64,000 bases of DNA, taken from positions 1 to 64,000 of the forward strand of contig CAMAUE010000004.1 of assembly GCA_945861245.1 (NCBI GenBank). Reading direction: 5' to 3'. The notes below the pieces were generated by a model. That model saw nothing but the letters and a program-made list of their open reading frames with translations, had not been told where the DNA came from and did no database searches. Within the stretch, counting starts at the first letter, position 1, and every line of letters begins with the position of its first letter. This document shows positions 51,859 through 61,714 of this stretch, piece after piece. The translations under genes were made by a program, and so were the position numbers. The DNA comes from Singulisphaera sp. GP187 (GTDB taxonomy: Bacteria > Planctomycetota > Planctomycetia > Gemmatales > Gemmataceae).

Positions 51859-51922
51859 GTTTACGTTTAGCGATCGCCTGATCATGCGGTAGCGCGGCAT
51901 CCCGCCAGCGCTAAACGTAAAC
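51859..51922. repeat. Palindromic repeat family A-like, overlapping a TPR gene's 3' end
   Basis: GTTTACGTTTAGCG...CGCTAAACGTAAAC arms around about 35 nt. The right arm supplies the end and stop codon of the 51911-55333 gene (the C-terminal residues YPLVYV are encoded by it). Confidence 0.7.
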
Positions 51923-54900
51923 AAGGGGATATTGTCGGGCGCAATAATATTCACGCACTACCCGCGACCTCGGCAACGCTGCGGGTGCGATCCTCGCGCC
52001 GCCGGCGATACGGATGTCGGTGCGCGGCATCAGCGAACTGGCCTTTTTCTGTTTGAGCAGTTCATACGCTTTTTTCAGCTTGCCCGAATCGGGTTCCTTT
52101 AACAAATCCTGGAACATCGGTTCAACGATCTTCCAGCCGTCCTTGGAGCCTGTTTCAAGTTTAATAAACTGCAGCGCGGCAGCCTCAATGAGCTTATCGG
52201 GGGCTTTGATTGCCGCGTCGTAGAGAGCGATCTTATAGAGCGTTTTGGCCGAATGGAAATAGGCGCGGAAGAAAATCTTCTGCACTTCGGGATCGTTGAG
52301 GCGATTCGTGATTGACGGGTTCTTCAATATTTTGCCCCACTCGCCATAGGCTTCGCGGTATTTCTGTTGCTCTTCAAACATGAAGTTGCGTTCCATCGAC
52401 GCTTGGAGTTGGAACTTGCCGTTGGGATGCGTCAATACCTTGGCCATGACGGCCTCGGCGGTTTTGTTGGATTCCTTATCTTTGCAAGCGCGCAGCGCCC
52501 GAATGTATTCGATCTGCAGACCCCAGTAGCGGGTGATTTCCTCTTCCCATTCTTGGCGTTTTTTTTGTTCCTCTTCGGTTTCCTTCGGCTTTTTCTTGAT
52601 GCCTTTGTCGAGGTCCGCCGGCGGTTTGATTTTCGCGAACAGGCCGGCCGCCTTGCAGGGAAATTCCAAGCTGAGGAAGGCATGCCCGAGCATGTTGGCC
52701 GAGGCGTTGTCGTAGCCGCGGGCGTCGTATTCCTTGGCGATTTCGTCGAGGAAGCCGGAGTAGTGCTTCTTGGTTTGCTGAAGTTGCGTGTCCTGTTTGT
52801 TTTGTTTCATGGTGCGAATCTGAGCGGCAATGTCATTGAGCAAGGTCGTGACGATCTTGTTGCCCTGGCTATTGCCTTCGGGATCGGTGAGCCGTTTGAG
52901 CACTTCGAGAATCGCCTTGCCCTGGTTGACGTCGCCCTTTTGCACGTTCGCGCGTAGGGCCAGGCCAAGGATGTCGGCGATGACGCGGTAATCCTTCTTC
53001 TTCAACGGCTCATCGGCCTTCTTGGCCTTGGCCTCAGCAAGGATCTGATCGACAACGTTCTTCGTGGACGCAATGACTTTGTCGAACCGTTCGAGGGAGA
53101 TGCCGTTCATGTTGATGTTGGCGATGCCGAGGTCGGAATACCGCAACATAACCTGGATGGAAAACTGAATCTGCTCATGCGTGTCATCGGTAACGCGGCC
53201 GTTGGGCACAGGCTCTTCCTTGGCACGTTCCTTGGGAAACGGTAGCACCGATTCAAATTCCGTTTGCAAGTCGCGGGCAGCTTTCGCCATCTCGGTGCAC
53301 TTCTGGATGGCCTTCAGGTCTTGGCTGGCGTTCATCATTTCCATCGCCTCGGCGTAGAGGAACTTAGGCATCTCCAGCTTGGCGAAAAAGTACATCGCAA
53401 TGACGTGCGACGATTCGTTTTTCGGATTGAGTTTCGGCATTCGGCCAACCGCTTTTTTGGCGACATCGATGTAGATATGCTGTTTCTTTTTGTCCTCGCC
53501 GACACGTTCACGGGCGCTCTGGGCCAGGAATACGACTTGGCCTTGGGTGTAGATGTAGTCGGTGAAATCCGGCGCGAGTTTTTCGAGATAGGCAATCGCT
53601 TCATCGATCTTGTTGTCGCGTTTGGCGGCCATGGCGAGGTGATAATTCGCGACCGAAGCGACCGATTCGTTGGCCCAGGCCTTGTTCTCCGGTGAGAGCA
53701 CGAACTGAGCCATGTCTTGCAGGCGCTTGCGTATCACGAGGTCGTCAGGTTGTTGATTTTGCAGTGCGGCATAGGTTGCCAGAGCCGTGGCGGCGCCTTC
53801 GGAGGAACGCCGCGTCGGCGGACGTACGCGGCCTAGCGACTCCGCGACAATCGCTGCCCGGTAGGGATCTCCGTAGGCAATGTATGCGCCGCACAGGTAG
53901 AATCGCGCGTCATCGACCTTTTGCACGGGCGTCTTCGATGTCGCCAAAGCCAGCGCTTTGTTGATCGAATTGATGACGTCCTTCAGGTGCTTCTTTCGCT
54001 CGTCCTTGAGCTTGCCGACATCGGCCTGTTTCGCGCTGTCGATTTTTTGTGCTGTGTCGATGACTGCTTTGCGATCGAGCATCGCCTTCATCATGTATTC
54101 GTCGAACGATTTCAGCTCGACCGTCGTGTCGAGCCGTTTGAATTTGATCGACATCGCAATCTGCCGGGCGCGCTCGGCGAGATCGCTGTCCATATCGGCG
54201 AGTTGATCGAAGTATTTGACGGCTTTGTCAAAGAGCGGTCCGGTGATTTTTGGATCTTTCTCGCTAAATGCGTGACTCGTGTAGGCGTAGGCGAGTTCAA
54301 AGAGTACGCCCTGGCCTTCGTAGGAATTGAGATGCCCTGGGTAGGCCTTGATCCAGGCTTCGCCTTCGATTTCGACGGCTTTGAGCCGCTCGACTGGTTT
54401 GAATTTCGCGTACTTGGGATTGCGTCCGATCGCCTCGGTGTCCTCGCGAGAGGGCGTCAGGTCTTGCATGCCGAAATAGCGCACGAGCCGGACGGCGGGC
54501 AGAATCGCGGGTAGGTTTGCCTTATCTTCCTTGCGTTTGAGGATGTAGTTGTGGTACTTGTTGACGTCATCGGGAGAATCGATTTCCATGTAGCATTTCA
54601 TTAGCCAGGCGTTCGCCAGCCAACCGACATCGTCCGATTCGTCCTTGGTAAGCTCGGCGAACGCGTCCTTGGCCCTGGCGATGGCGGCGGATCGCTGCGC
54701 GTTGACGGCGTCTTTGCTCTTATCGAGGTAGGTCTTGGCCTGCTCGAAAATATTGATGGCCATGTCGAATCGCGTTTGCTTCTGATCGCGTATCAGCTCG
54801 GCTTTGAGCTTCGCATCGGTCTCGATGGCGACGGCGGCGTCGAGCAGCTTCAGGGCGGCCTCGAGATCGGTCCCAGCCTGCTGGAACATCGTCTCGGCAG

Positions 54901-55333
54901 GGCGGGCGCGTTCGTGGCGGGCCCGGGCGTCGTCCTCGCGCATCGCCTTGGAAAGGATCGCCTGGGCGTGATAAGTTGACAGCCGGGCGAGTTCGACCGC
55001 CGCTTGCGCCGCCTCGGGTTTGCCTTTATTCTTGTTGACAAAATCCTGAAGCTGCGTGCGTGCCAATGTAAAGAGCGCAAAGCGTTGCTCCGGATCTTTT
55101 TGCCGGGCGATACTGATATTGATCTTGGCGAGTTCCAACGGCAAAGCTGCCGTGTAGAGCGGAATGTTCTGCTTGAGGAGTTCGTCGATCTTTGTCTTGG
55201 CAAGGTCATGCCAGCCCTTGGCACGCAGCTTGCGCACGAGCTCCAGCTCCAATTCCGGCGATTCCTGCGCGAGGACTTTGTTCGCGTTGCATGCCAGGAG
55301 AAAAATCGACGCGAAGACAAGTTGTCGTTTCAT
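51911..55333 (-). CDS. Large secreted TPR-repeat protein
   Basis: A 1140-residue protein with signal peptide MKRQLVFASIFLLACNANKVLA. It is almost wholly helical, with TPR-like repeats spread throughout (for example RKLRAKGWHDLAKTKIDELLKQ, LANAWLMKCYMEIDSPDDVNKYHNYIL, NYHLAMAAKRDNKIDEAIAYLEKLAP). It contains a Lys/Glu-rich segment GIKKKPKETEEEQKKRQEWEEE near 920. The last few residues derive from a palindrome. No enzymatic motif is seen; it is probably an envelope scaffold acting with the smaller TPR protein encoded 106 nt downstream. Confidence 0.8.
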   Translation of the reverse strand: MKRQLVFASIFLLACNANKVLAQESPELELELVRKLRAKGWHDLAKTKIDELLKQNIPLYTAALPLELAKINISIARQKDPEQRFALFTLARTQLQDFVNKNKGKPEAAQAAVELARLSTYHAQAILSKAMREDDARARHERARPAETMFQQAGTDLEAALKLLDAAVAIETDAKLKAELIRDQKQTRFDMAINIFEQAKTYLDKSKDAVNAQRSAAIARAKDAFAELTKDESDDVGWLANAWLMKCYMEIDSPDDVNKYHNYILKRKEDKANLPAILPAVRLVRYFGMQDLTPSREDTEAIGRNPKYAKFKPVERLKAVEIEGEAWIKAYPGHLNSYEGQGVLFELAYAYTSHAFSEKDPKITGPLFDKAVKYFDQLADMDSDLAERARQIAMSIKFKRLDTTVELKSFDEYMMKAMLDRKAVIDTAQKIDSAKQADVGKLKDERKKHLKDVINSINKALALATSKTPVQKVDDARFYLCGAYIAYGDPYRAAIVAESLGRVRPPTRRSSEGAATALATYAALQNQQPDDLVIRKRLQDMAQFVLSPENKAWANESVASVANYHLAMAAKRDNKIDEAIAYLEKLAPDFTDYIYTQGQVVFLAQSARERVGEDKKKQHIYIDVAKKAVGRMPKLNPKNESSHVIAMYFFAKLEMPKFLYAEAMEMMNASQDLKAIQKCTEMAKAARDLQTEFESVLPFPKERAKEEPVPNGRVTDDTHEQIQFSIQVMLRYSDLGIANINMNGISLERFDKVIASTKNVVDQILAEAKAKKADEPLKKKDYRVIADILGLALRANVQKGDVNQGKAILEVLKRLTDPEGNSQGNKIVTTLLNDIAAQIRTMKQNKQDTQLQQTKKHYSGFLDEIAKEYDARGYDNASANMLGHAFLSLEFPCKAAGLFAKIKPPADLDKGIKKKPKETEEEQKKRQEWEEEITRYWGLQIEYIRALRACKDKESNKTAEAVMAKVLTHPNGKFQLQASMERNFMFEEQQKYREAYGEWGKILKNPSITNRLNDPEVQKIFFRAYFHSAKTLYKIALYDAAIKAPDKLIEAAALQFIKLETGSKDGWKIVEPMFQDLLKEPDSGKLKKAYELLKQKKASSLMPRTDIRIAGGARIAPAALPRSRVVREYYCARQYPLVYV

Positions 55334-55548
55334 AGGGTTGGAAATCCTGCGACTCGATGATGCACCAAGTGCGAGATGCGAAAGGTCACGCGAAAGCGTT
55401 TATCTAATAAACAGTATAAAAAGGGCGCGCGGGTCTGGTCAAGCAATTTTGCGAAAAGACGTTTGACGTAACGCATATTTCCATTGGCGAAATTATTTGG
55501 GCGCGATGCTGCGAGCGCTCAGCCGCAAGCGAAGAATAGTGCGAGCCT

Positions 55549-55576
55549 TTGAGCTTTCCGAGGTGATTGCTATGAT
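55549..55576 (+). promoter_or_regulatory. Sigma-70-type promoter of rnpB
   Basis: TTGAGC, 16-nt spacer, TATGAT; the -10 box ends 3 nt before the predicted mature 5' end region at 55579-55583, so transcription would start at the mature RNase P RNA end. Confidence 0.6.
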
Positions 55577-55578
55577 GA

Positions 55579-56094
<516 letters not shown>

Positions 56095-56225
56095 TCGATC
56101 CCTGCCCTATTTTCCGCTCGCATCGTCGCGCTCGCATCGTCGCGCCCGAACGCACCGCCACATACTACGGAAACGTACCGGTAAAGATTTCTTTGAAATT
56201 CCGCCCGGATATCCAGCTTTTTTTC

Positions 56226-56254
56226 TTGACATTACTCCATGCCTTCATTACACT
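56226..56254 (+). promoter_or_regulatory. Sigma-70-type promoter upstream of the HU gene
   Basis: TTGACA, 17-nt spacer, TACACT, preceded by a T-rich stretch. The predicted start at about 56261 leaves a 5' leader of about 107 nt before the HU gene. Confidence 0.6.
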
Positions 56255-56367
56255 TAAAAAACCCAACCCATGAGTCAATCTGCTTGCCGATTTCGTGTAT
56301 CGGCATCATCATGCTGATCGCATCGGGGACTTTGTTGGTGTTGTTCTACTTCAAGGGAGTTCGGATC

Positions 56368-56733
56368 GTGACCAAAAAAGAAATCGTAAAGCAAATATCG
56401 GACGAAACGGGCCTGACGCAACTCAAGACCAAGGACATCGTGCAGAAAACCTTCGACGCCATTGTTGAGACCTTATTGTCCGAAGGCCGAATTGAGTTGC
56501 GTAACTTTGGTGTCTTTGAAGTCAAACGACGCAAGCCACGCAAAGCGCGTAACCCCCGAACCGGTGATCGAGTCGATGTGCCCCCGAAGAGCGTCGTCAC
56601 GTTCAAGCCTGGCAAAGAGATGGAAGAAAAGATTCGCGACCTTGACCACAGCGTGCCGATGTTCGCGACATCAGGGAACGGCAAACCGACCAAACGCGAA
56701 TCGAAACTCGACCCAGTGGCATCGGCGAATTAA
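56368..56733 (+). CDS. HU/IHF family DNA-binding protein
   Basis: The chosen start is GTG 56368 with AGGGAG 8 nt upstream, giving 121 residues ([29 protein letters not shown]); the track's longer start has no support in the family. The HU beta-arm signature is [49 protein letters not shown] nucleoid-associated DNA-bending protein. A 28-residue tail ([20 protein letters not shown]) extends beyond the usual end. It lies just upstream of rpmJ and the ribosomal operon. Confidence 0.92.
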   Translation: MTKKEIVKQISDETGLTQLKTKDIVQKTFDAIVETLLSEGRIELRNFGVFEVKRRKPRKARNPRTGDRVDVPPKSVVTFKPGKEMEEKIRDLDHSVPMFATSGNGKPTKRESKLDPVASAN

Positions 56734-56765
56734 CCTTCCCAGCCAGCTGCGCCTAACGTCATCAG

Positions 56766-56795
56766 TCCCGTCAGCCGTGTGCCAGCGGGATTTTT
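56766..56795 (+). terminator. Possible terminator after the HU gene
   Basis: TCCCG...CGGGA stem with internal imperfect pairing, followed by TTTTTC. Weak but in the right place. Confidence 0.4.
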
Positions 56796-56970
56796 CGTTC
56801 CCACTCCATGCGAAAGGCGAAGTGATCGCCTCACGGCACGGGCATGCCGCGAAAGAAATGGCGCAATCCTTGGTTTTTTTTGTGTATCGCACTTGCCGGT
56901 TGCGTTCGCTGCATTAGAATGAAGGGTTCCTGACTAGGTTCAGGGTTATTCCAAGCCGTTGAGGTTTGAC

Positions 56971-57084
56971 ATGAAAGTTCGATCGAGCGTAAAGCGGATT
57001 TGCGAAAATTGTAAGCTTGTGAAGCGACAGGGGCGGGTGTTCGTGATCTGCACCAATCCGCGCCATAAGCAGCGCCAGGGTTAA
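56971..57084 (+). CDS. rpmJ: 50S ribosomal protein L36 (bL36)
   Basis: A 37-residue gene too short for the track: [37 protein letters not shown]. The zinc-binding CxxC...C...H set is intact (zinc-containing form). GAGG lies 7 nt before the ATG, and rpsM starts 12 nt after the stop. infA and secY, often just upstream of rpmJ, are not here; the HU gene is instead. Confidence 0.96.
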   Translation: MKVRSSVKRICENCKLVKRQGRVFVICTNPRHKQRQG

Positions 57085-57095
57085 GGAGACTCGCC

Positions 57096-57479
57096 ATGCC
57101 GCGTATTTTGGGTGTTGACCTTCCAAACGATAAGCCAACGCATATTTCATTGCGTTATATTAAAGGCATTGGCCCGACGACCTCGCTGGAGGTCTGCGAA
57201 AAAGCGCGCGTGAATCCGCAGCGCAAGGCCAGGGAGCTTAACGAGGAAGAGGTCGCTCGCATTGCGACGATTCTCGACCGCGAATATGTCGTGGAAGGCC
57301 AACTGCGCCGGCAAGAGCAGCAAAACATCGCGAGGCTGCGCGAAATTGGCTGCTATCGCGGATTTCGGCATCGCCGAAGTCTGCCCGCTCGCGGCCAGCG
57401 AACTCGCACGAACGCCCGTACCCGTAAGGGGCCTCGCAAGACGGTTGCCGGCAAGAAGGGCGTGAAGGATCAGAAGTAG
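57096..57479 (+). CDS. rpsM: 30S ribosomal protein S13 (uS13)
   Basis: A 127-residue S13. Starts [26 protein letters not shown]; the helix-turn-helix-like middle and the basic end [30 protein letters not shown] are characteristic. AAGGAG precedes the ATG. It binds 16S rRNA helix 42 in the 30S head and contacts S19 and P-site tRNA. First gene of the alpha-operon core here. Confidence 0.97.
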   Translation: MPRILGVDLPNDKPTHISLRYIKGIGPTTSLEVCEKARVNPQRKARELNEEEVARIATILDREYVVEGQLRRQEQQNIARLREIGCYRGFRHRRSLPARGQRTRTNARTRKGPRKTVAGKKGVKDQK

Positions 57480-57660
57480 TAATACGGCCTCGCAGAGGCG
57501 AAAGCGAAAGTGTCGGTTTGCATCTACCGTCACTGAAAATCGCCTTGCCAATTCGCCTGCGTTCACTATCGTAAAACGGGTACCACCACGAAGGGTGAAA
57601 CTGGCAGGCCCGGCCTCATGCGAGGTTGGGCGATGTCGTTTTCCTTGAGGGTTATTGGAC
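57480..57660. other. 181-nt spacer inside the ribosomal protein operon
   Basis: Unusually long rpsM-rpsK gap with no ORF. Includes GGCCTCGCAGAGGC, able to form a hairpin, and GAGGTTGGGCGATG before rpsK. It may hold a processing site or leader. Confidence 0.4.
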
Positions 57661-58041
57661 GTGGCGAAGAGCAAAAAAAAGAAATCCCGACGTAATGTGA
57701 GCCGCGGAATCGCACACATTAAATCGACGTTCAATAACACGATCGTCACCATCACCGACACCAACGGTGATGCGTTGTGCGCGGCCTCGGCTGGAACCGT
57801 AGGCTTCAAGGGTAGCCGCAAGAGTACGCCGTTCGCGGCTCAGCGTGCTGCCGAAGTGGCCGCAGAACGCGCGACAAAATTCGGCCTTAAGGAAGTGGAC
57901 GTCCGCGTCAAAGGTCCAGGTTCGGGTCGCGAGTCGGCCATTACCGCATTGCAGGCAGCTGGCCTGACGATCAAAGTAATCGAAGACGTAACGCCGCTTC
58001 CGCACAACGGTTGCCGCGCGCCAAAGAAACGCCGCGTCTAG
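57661..58041 (+). CDS. rpsK: 30S ribosomal protein S11 (uS11)
   Basis: GTG start at 57661 with TGAGGG 9 nt upstream, giving 126 residues ([33 protein letters not shown]); the track's TTG start is less likely. GKDVRV-type loop [20 protein letters not shown] and the C-terminal [18 protein letters not shown] are diagnostic. It binds the 30S platform next to S18 and the Shine-Dalgarno duplex. Confidence 0.97.
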   Translation: MAKSKKKKSRRNVSRGIAHIKSTFNNTIVTITDTNGDALCAASAGTVGFKGSRKSTPFAAQRAAEVAAERATKFGLKEVDVRVKGPGSGRESAITALQAAGLTIKVIEDVTPLPHNGCRAPKKRRV

Positions 58042-58204
58042 TCGAGCGTGCCGGATGGTTGGCTCTTCGTCGATAGTGATGTGGGATTCTTGTTTAGGGC
58101 AAAACGGCTTGCTGTCCTCGCTGGACGCGGTGGAGCGTTCGGGGCTGCCTGTCGTGAAGAAACACGTGGTTTTGTCCTGGCACCAGAAGGGTTCGTAAAG
58201 AACG
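58042..58204. other. 163-nt spacer between rpsK and rpsD
   Basis: No ORF. GC-rich with possible pairing (GGATGGTTGG, CCTGGCACCAGAAGG). It could contain an S4-binding leader for autoregulation, but no known motif is recognised. Confidence 0.4.
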
Positions 58205-58846
58205 ATGGCTCGTCATATTGATTCTGTTTGTCGATTGTGTCGCCGTGAAGGCGTTAAGCTTTATCTCAAAGGCAGTCGCTGCGAGAGCCCCAAGTGCGCA
58301 ATCGAACGTCGCAACCAGCCGCCCGGCATGCACGTTCGCCGCGGCAAGCTTACGGAGTACGGCGAGCGGCTTCGTGAAAAACAGAAGCTCAAGAGGTTTT
58401 ACGGGCTTCTTGACCGCCAATTCAGCCGCTATTTCCAGCAGGCAGCTCGTTCTAAGGATAACACTGGTGAAGCGCTGCTAAGCCTGCTCGAGCGCCGACT
58501 CGACAACGTCGTGCATCGGCTCGGCTTCGCCCCGTCCCGCGCTGGCGCACGCCAGTTGGTCGCCCACGGGCATATCCAGCTCAATGGCAAGAACTGCGAC
58601 ATCCCCAGCCTTAACGTCAAAGCCGGTGATGTCGTCACTGTCAACAGTCGGCCACGCAGCACGGCACAGGTTAAGCTAAACCAGCAGGCCCATATCGAGC
58701 CGATCCCCGATTTCCTTGAGATCACCGGTTCAGAACCGCCGCAAGGCCGAATGACACGCCTGCCCGGTCGTGGCGATGTCGATCCACGCCTGAATAAAGA
58801 AAAAGTACTCAACGAGCAACTCATCATCGAATTCTGCTCGCGATAA
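58205..58846 (+). CDS. rpsD: 30S ribosomal protein S4 (uS4), zinc-finger form
   Basis: A 213-residue S4. The N-terminus MARHIDSVCRLCRREGVKLYLKGSRCESPKCAIERRN carries four Cys in the zinc-binding form. The S4 RNA-binding domain is LDNVVHRLGFAPSRAGARQLVAHGHIQLNGK. It nucleates 30S assembly at the 16S five-way junction and represses its own operon in many bacteria. Confidence 0.97.
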   Translation: MARHIDSVCRLCRREGVKLYLKGSRCESPKCAIERRNQPPGMHVRRGKLTEYGERLREKQKLKRFYGLLDRQFSRYFQQAARSKDNTGEALLSLLERRLDNVVHRLGFAPSRAGARQLVAHGHIQLNGKNCDIPSLNVKAGDVVTVNSRPRSTAQVKLNQQAHIEPIPDFLEITGSEPPQGRMTRLPGRGDVDPRLNKEKVLNEQLIIEFCSR

Positions 58847-58947
58847 CCATTCAACCCAACGAAGCCCTGGGGGCACCGAAGCGTTCCCCAGGGATGGAAT
58901 GATTCGCTTCATTGGCCCTTCGGCACTATGCCACTGGAGGCTCCCTT

Positions 58948-59943
58948 ATGCGTATTAAATGGCGCGGCTTGGAGTTGCCGAACCGATTGACGTCCGAACG
59001 TGAGACACTCACCGATACGTACGGAAAATTCTATGCTGAGCCGTTTGAGCGAGGCTTCGGCGTAACGATTGGCAATAGTCTGCGTCGCGTGCTGCTGTCC
59101 AGCCTCGAAGGCAGCGCGATTACCCGTATCAAGATCCAAGGCGTGCAGCACGAGATCACCACGATACCCGGTATCGCGGATGACGTGACCGACATCGTCC
59201 TGAACATTAAGAGTTTGGTCGTCAAGAACCTGACCGATCAGACCAAGACGATTCGTATCGAGCGACGTCAAGGTGGCATCGTGCGTGGGTCCGACATCAT
59301 CGCCGATGAGACAGTTCAAATCATCAACCCGGAACACGTCATTGCGACGATGACCGACGATGTTCCTTTCATCGTTGAGTTGACCGTAGAGAATGGTCGT
59401 GGCTATCGCACCGCGGAGGAAAACGCGGGCAAGGAACGCGAAATCGGCGTGATCCCGGTCGATTCGAGTTTCTCGCCGGTCGTTCGTGTGAAGTACGAAA
59501 TTGAAGAAACACGCGTTGGGCAAAAGACGAACTTCGACAAGCTCATAATGGAAATCTGGACAAACGGCACCATCACGCCGCATATGTCGCTGGTCGAAGG
59601 CTCAAAGATTCTGCGCAAGCACCTGAATCCGTTCATCCAATATATTGAGCCAGGCCCGGAAATGGCGCTCGACGATCGCGCCGACACGGTGAATTCGGCG
59701 GATTCGGTCGATCACGAACTGGAACGCAAACTTAACATGAGCTTGGCAGAGTTGGAACTTTCTGTCCGTGCAACGAACTGCCTTGAATCGGAAGGCATCA
59801 CGACGGTGCGCGATCTGGTTATTCGCTCGGATGAAGAACTGCTCGAAGTCCGCAACTTCGGTGAAACGACATTGCGGGAAGTAAAGCAGAAACTAACTGA
59901 GCGGGGCCTGGCCTTGGGCATGCGCATGCCCGCCCGCCGATAA
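58948..59943 (+). CDS. rpoA: DNA-directed RNA polymerase alpha subunit
   Basis: ATG 58948 with GGAGG 7 nt upstream gives 331 residues ([21 protein letters not shown]). The amino-terminal assembly domain has [30 protein letters not shown]-type sequence (here [22 protein letters not shown]). The linker leads to a C-terminal HhH domain, [45 protein letters not shown], which contacts UP elements and activators. Standard length, alpha-operon position before rplQ. Confidence 0.97.
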   Translation: MRIKWRGLELPNRLTSERETLTDTYGKFYAEPFERGFGVTIGNSLRRVLLSSLEGSAITRIKIQGVQHEITTIPGIADDVTDIVLNIKSLVVKNLTDQTKTIRIERRQGGIVRGSDIIADETVQIINPEHVIATMTDDVPFIVELTVENGRGYRTAEENAGKEREIGVIPVDSSFSPVVRVKYEIEETRVGQKTNFDKLIMEIWTNGTITPHMSLVEGSKILRKHLNPFIQYIEPGPEMALDDRADTVNSADSVDHELERKLNMSLAELELSVRATNCLESEGITTVRDLVIRSDEELLEVRNFGETTLREVKQKLTERGLALGMRMPARR

Positions 59944-59989
59944 TTGTAGTCGAAATTGATTCCTCGCCCTACTGATACGGACGATTCCC

Positions 59990-60520
59990 ATGAGACACCG
60001 TAAAGCTGGCCGAAAATTAGGCCGAAATCAAACTCATCGTATCGCGCTTTTCCGCAACTTGACGGCGGCGCTGATACAGCACGAGCGCATTATCACCACG
60101 CTTCCCAAAGCGAAGGCTGTGCGTCCGTTCATCGAAAAACTGATCACGCTGGCACGTGAGAACACGCTACACGCCCGACGATTGGTAATATCCCGGCTTG
60201 GTCCGGCAAGCAACACCCTCGTAAAACCGCACGAGGATGACGACGGCCCGGCGGACACTCGAACGGTCGTCCAAAAGCTATTCAGCGATCTCGCGCCGCG
60301 ATTTGCCGATCGGCCAGGTGGTTATACACGGATCATGAAGCGTCATCAGGTACGCGTGGGTGATGCCGGCGCTACGGCATTCCTGGAACTGCTGAAGGCG
60401 GGTGAAGTTCGTTCACGGTCGCGTACGCCATATGTTCCGGCACCGGCACCTGTCGTGGCGCCCCAACCGGCACCTGAGGTGTCCGCTGCGGAACCCGTCG
60501 CCGCTCCTTCGGCACAATAG
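59990..60520 (+). CDS. rplQ: 50S ribosomal protein L17 (bL17)
   Basis: A 176-residue L17, MRHRKAGRKLGRNQTHRIALFRNLTAALIQHERIITTLPKAKAVRPFIEKLITLA. The core ends near residue 140. A Pro/Ala/Val-rich tail follows (YVPAPAPVVAPQPAPEVSAAE), not needed for the fold and probably flexible. Last gene of the operon, followed by a strong terminator. Confidence 0.97.
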   Translation: MRHRKAGRKLGRNQTHRIALFRNLTAALIQHERIITTLPKAKAVRPFIEKLITLARENTLHARRLVISRLGPASNTLVKPHEDDDGPADTRTVVQKLFSDLAPRFADRPGGYTRIMKRHQVRVGDAGATAFLELLKAGEVRSRSRTPYVPAPAPVVAPQPAPEVSAAEPVAAPSAQ

Positions 60521-60544
60521 CCTAGCCAATGGACGCAAGCATAC

Positions 60545-60578
60545 AAAAAAAGCCGATCCTTTCCGGATCGGCTTTTTT
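60545..60578 (+). terminator. Rho-independent terminator of the alpha operon
   Basis: AAAAAAGCCGATCC-tttcc-GGATCGGCTTTTTT, an 8-bp GC-rich stem extended by A/T pairing and a T6 run. The clearest intrinsic terminator in the window, also suitable for the convergent gene. Confidence 0.9.
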
Positions 60579-60604
60579 CGTGCGAATCGACGCAAGCAAT
60601 TTAT

Positions 60605-60994
60605 TTACTTAGCGTCTTTCTTTTTCTTGCCGCCGACTACGACGAGAATCTGAGTCGCAGCCTTGCTGGTGTCGTCGGTGGTGATGAGGACGCCTACGCC
60701 CTTTTCGCCAATCTTGGTGAAGATTTCATTCTTCAAGCCGTCGGCGAGCGCCTCGCCGGCTTCGAGCTTCTTGTCGGCGAGCTTGGCTTTGGCAATTTTC
60801 GCATCCTTGGCGACGGTGATGACGATGGGATCGCCATCCTTCTCGCCCTTCTTGCCTTTCTCGCCCTTCTTGAATTTCTGTACGGTTACCTTGTCGCCGT
60901 CAACTTTCGTAACTACGCCACGAATCTCTTCGGCGGCGAGAAGGCCGAGGCTGACAGTCATCACGAACACGGCGCAAACGAGCTTACGAAACAT
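60605..60994 (-). CDS. Small secreted lysine-rich protein (paralogue of 10440 product)
   Basis: ATG 60994 (GGAG upstream) gives 129 residues with signal peptide MFRKLVCAVFVMTVSLGLLAA. Mature sequence EEIRGVVTKVDGDKVTVQKFKKGEKGKKGEKDGD, then IVITVAKDAKIAKAKLADKKLEAGEAL, NEIFTKIGEKGVGVLITTDD and VVVGGKKKKDAK. Same architecture as the product of 10440-10769, with an added KGEKGKKGEKDG insert. Exported, basic, function unknown. Confidence 0.7.
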   Translation of the reverse strand: MFRKLVCAVFVMTVSLGLLAAEEIRGVVTKVDGDKVTVQKFKKGEKGKKGEKDGDPIVITVAKDAKIAKAKLADKKLEAGEALADGLKNEIFTKIGEKGVGVLITTDDTSKAATQILVVVGGKKKKDAK

Positions 60995-61219
60995 TGCACA
61001 TACTCCAAACAAATGTATTATTCGCGTTCGCCCAATGCGACCGCGCTTACACGATGGTATAGGCGTTATAGGTCAGACATCAAGTTAATTGTTTATGAGA
61101 GAGGCACCAATATCGAGCCGCGTTGAATCGGCGTGCCATGGTGCGGTGTGGATGGAGGCCACTGAGCGACCCGGCGGGACAACCGTCGCTGACGCTCTAA
61201 CTCGAAGGGATTGTCACGA

Positions 61220-61543
61220 TCATGGTGTTGGTGCCGGTGGCGGCAGCGGTGGCGGAAAGGGAACCGGGCCGGGGCCGACGGGAGGCGAAAGTTGAAACAC
61301 ACCCGGTTGTTGCCGGCTGCCGGGCAGAGGCAGCGGCGGAGGCACAGCGCCAGGCCCCATCGGCGTGCCCAATCCCACCATCGGCGGCGGGCTCAGTTGG
61401 CCTTGCATTGTCACGCCGCCGTAGGGCTGAACCGTCGTCGGGCCGAGCTTGCCCGGACGGATCGCATCGGAAAGATCCGCACACAGATGCGTGCTGCACC
61501 CGGCGAGAACCGACAACAACAAGCTGACCACAGGTTTGTTCAT
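61220..61543 (-). CDS. Proline-rich putative lipoprotein
   Basis: A 107-residue product starting MNKPVVSLLLSVLAGCSTHLC; the lipobox LLSVLAGC predicts lipidation at Cys16. The rest is dominated by Pro and Gly (PGAVPPPLPLPGSRQQ, PVPFPPPLPPPAPTP), which suggests an extended, unstructured exported chain. The opposite strand also has open frames here, but only this one has a lipoprotein signal. No family assigned. Confidence 0.6.
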   Translation of the reverse strand: MNKPVVSLLLSVLAGCSTHLCADLSDAIRPGKLGPTTVQPYGGVTMQGQLSPPPMVGLGTPMGPGAVPPPLPLPGSRQQPGVFQLSPPVGPGPVPFPPPLPPPAPTP

Positions 61544-61621
61544 GAGTGAGCAAATTCAAAAATGCGAATCACGAATGCACGACAGTACGAAAAGCACGAA
61601 GGAGTAACACAAATAGTTGTT

Positions 61622-61659
61622 TCGTACTTTCGTACTTTCGTACTTTCGTACTTTCGTGA
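61622..61659. repeat. Tandem CGTACTTT repeat
   Basis: Four copies of CGTACTTT in a row, with AGTACGAAAAGCACGAAGGA about 40 nt upstream as an imperfect complement, so the region can also fold as a hairpin. Confidence 0.7.
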
Positions 61660-61714
61660 TTATGGTTTTGTTGGCGATCGACTGCACCGTGTTCTCTGTA
61701 GTGAAATCTTCGGG

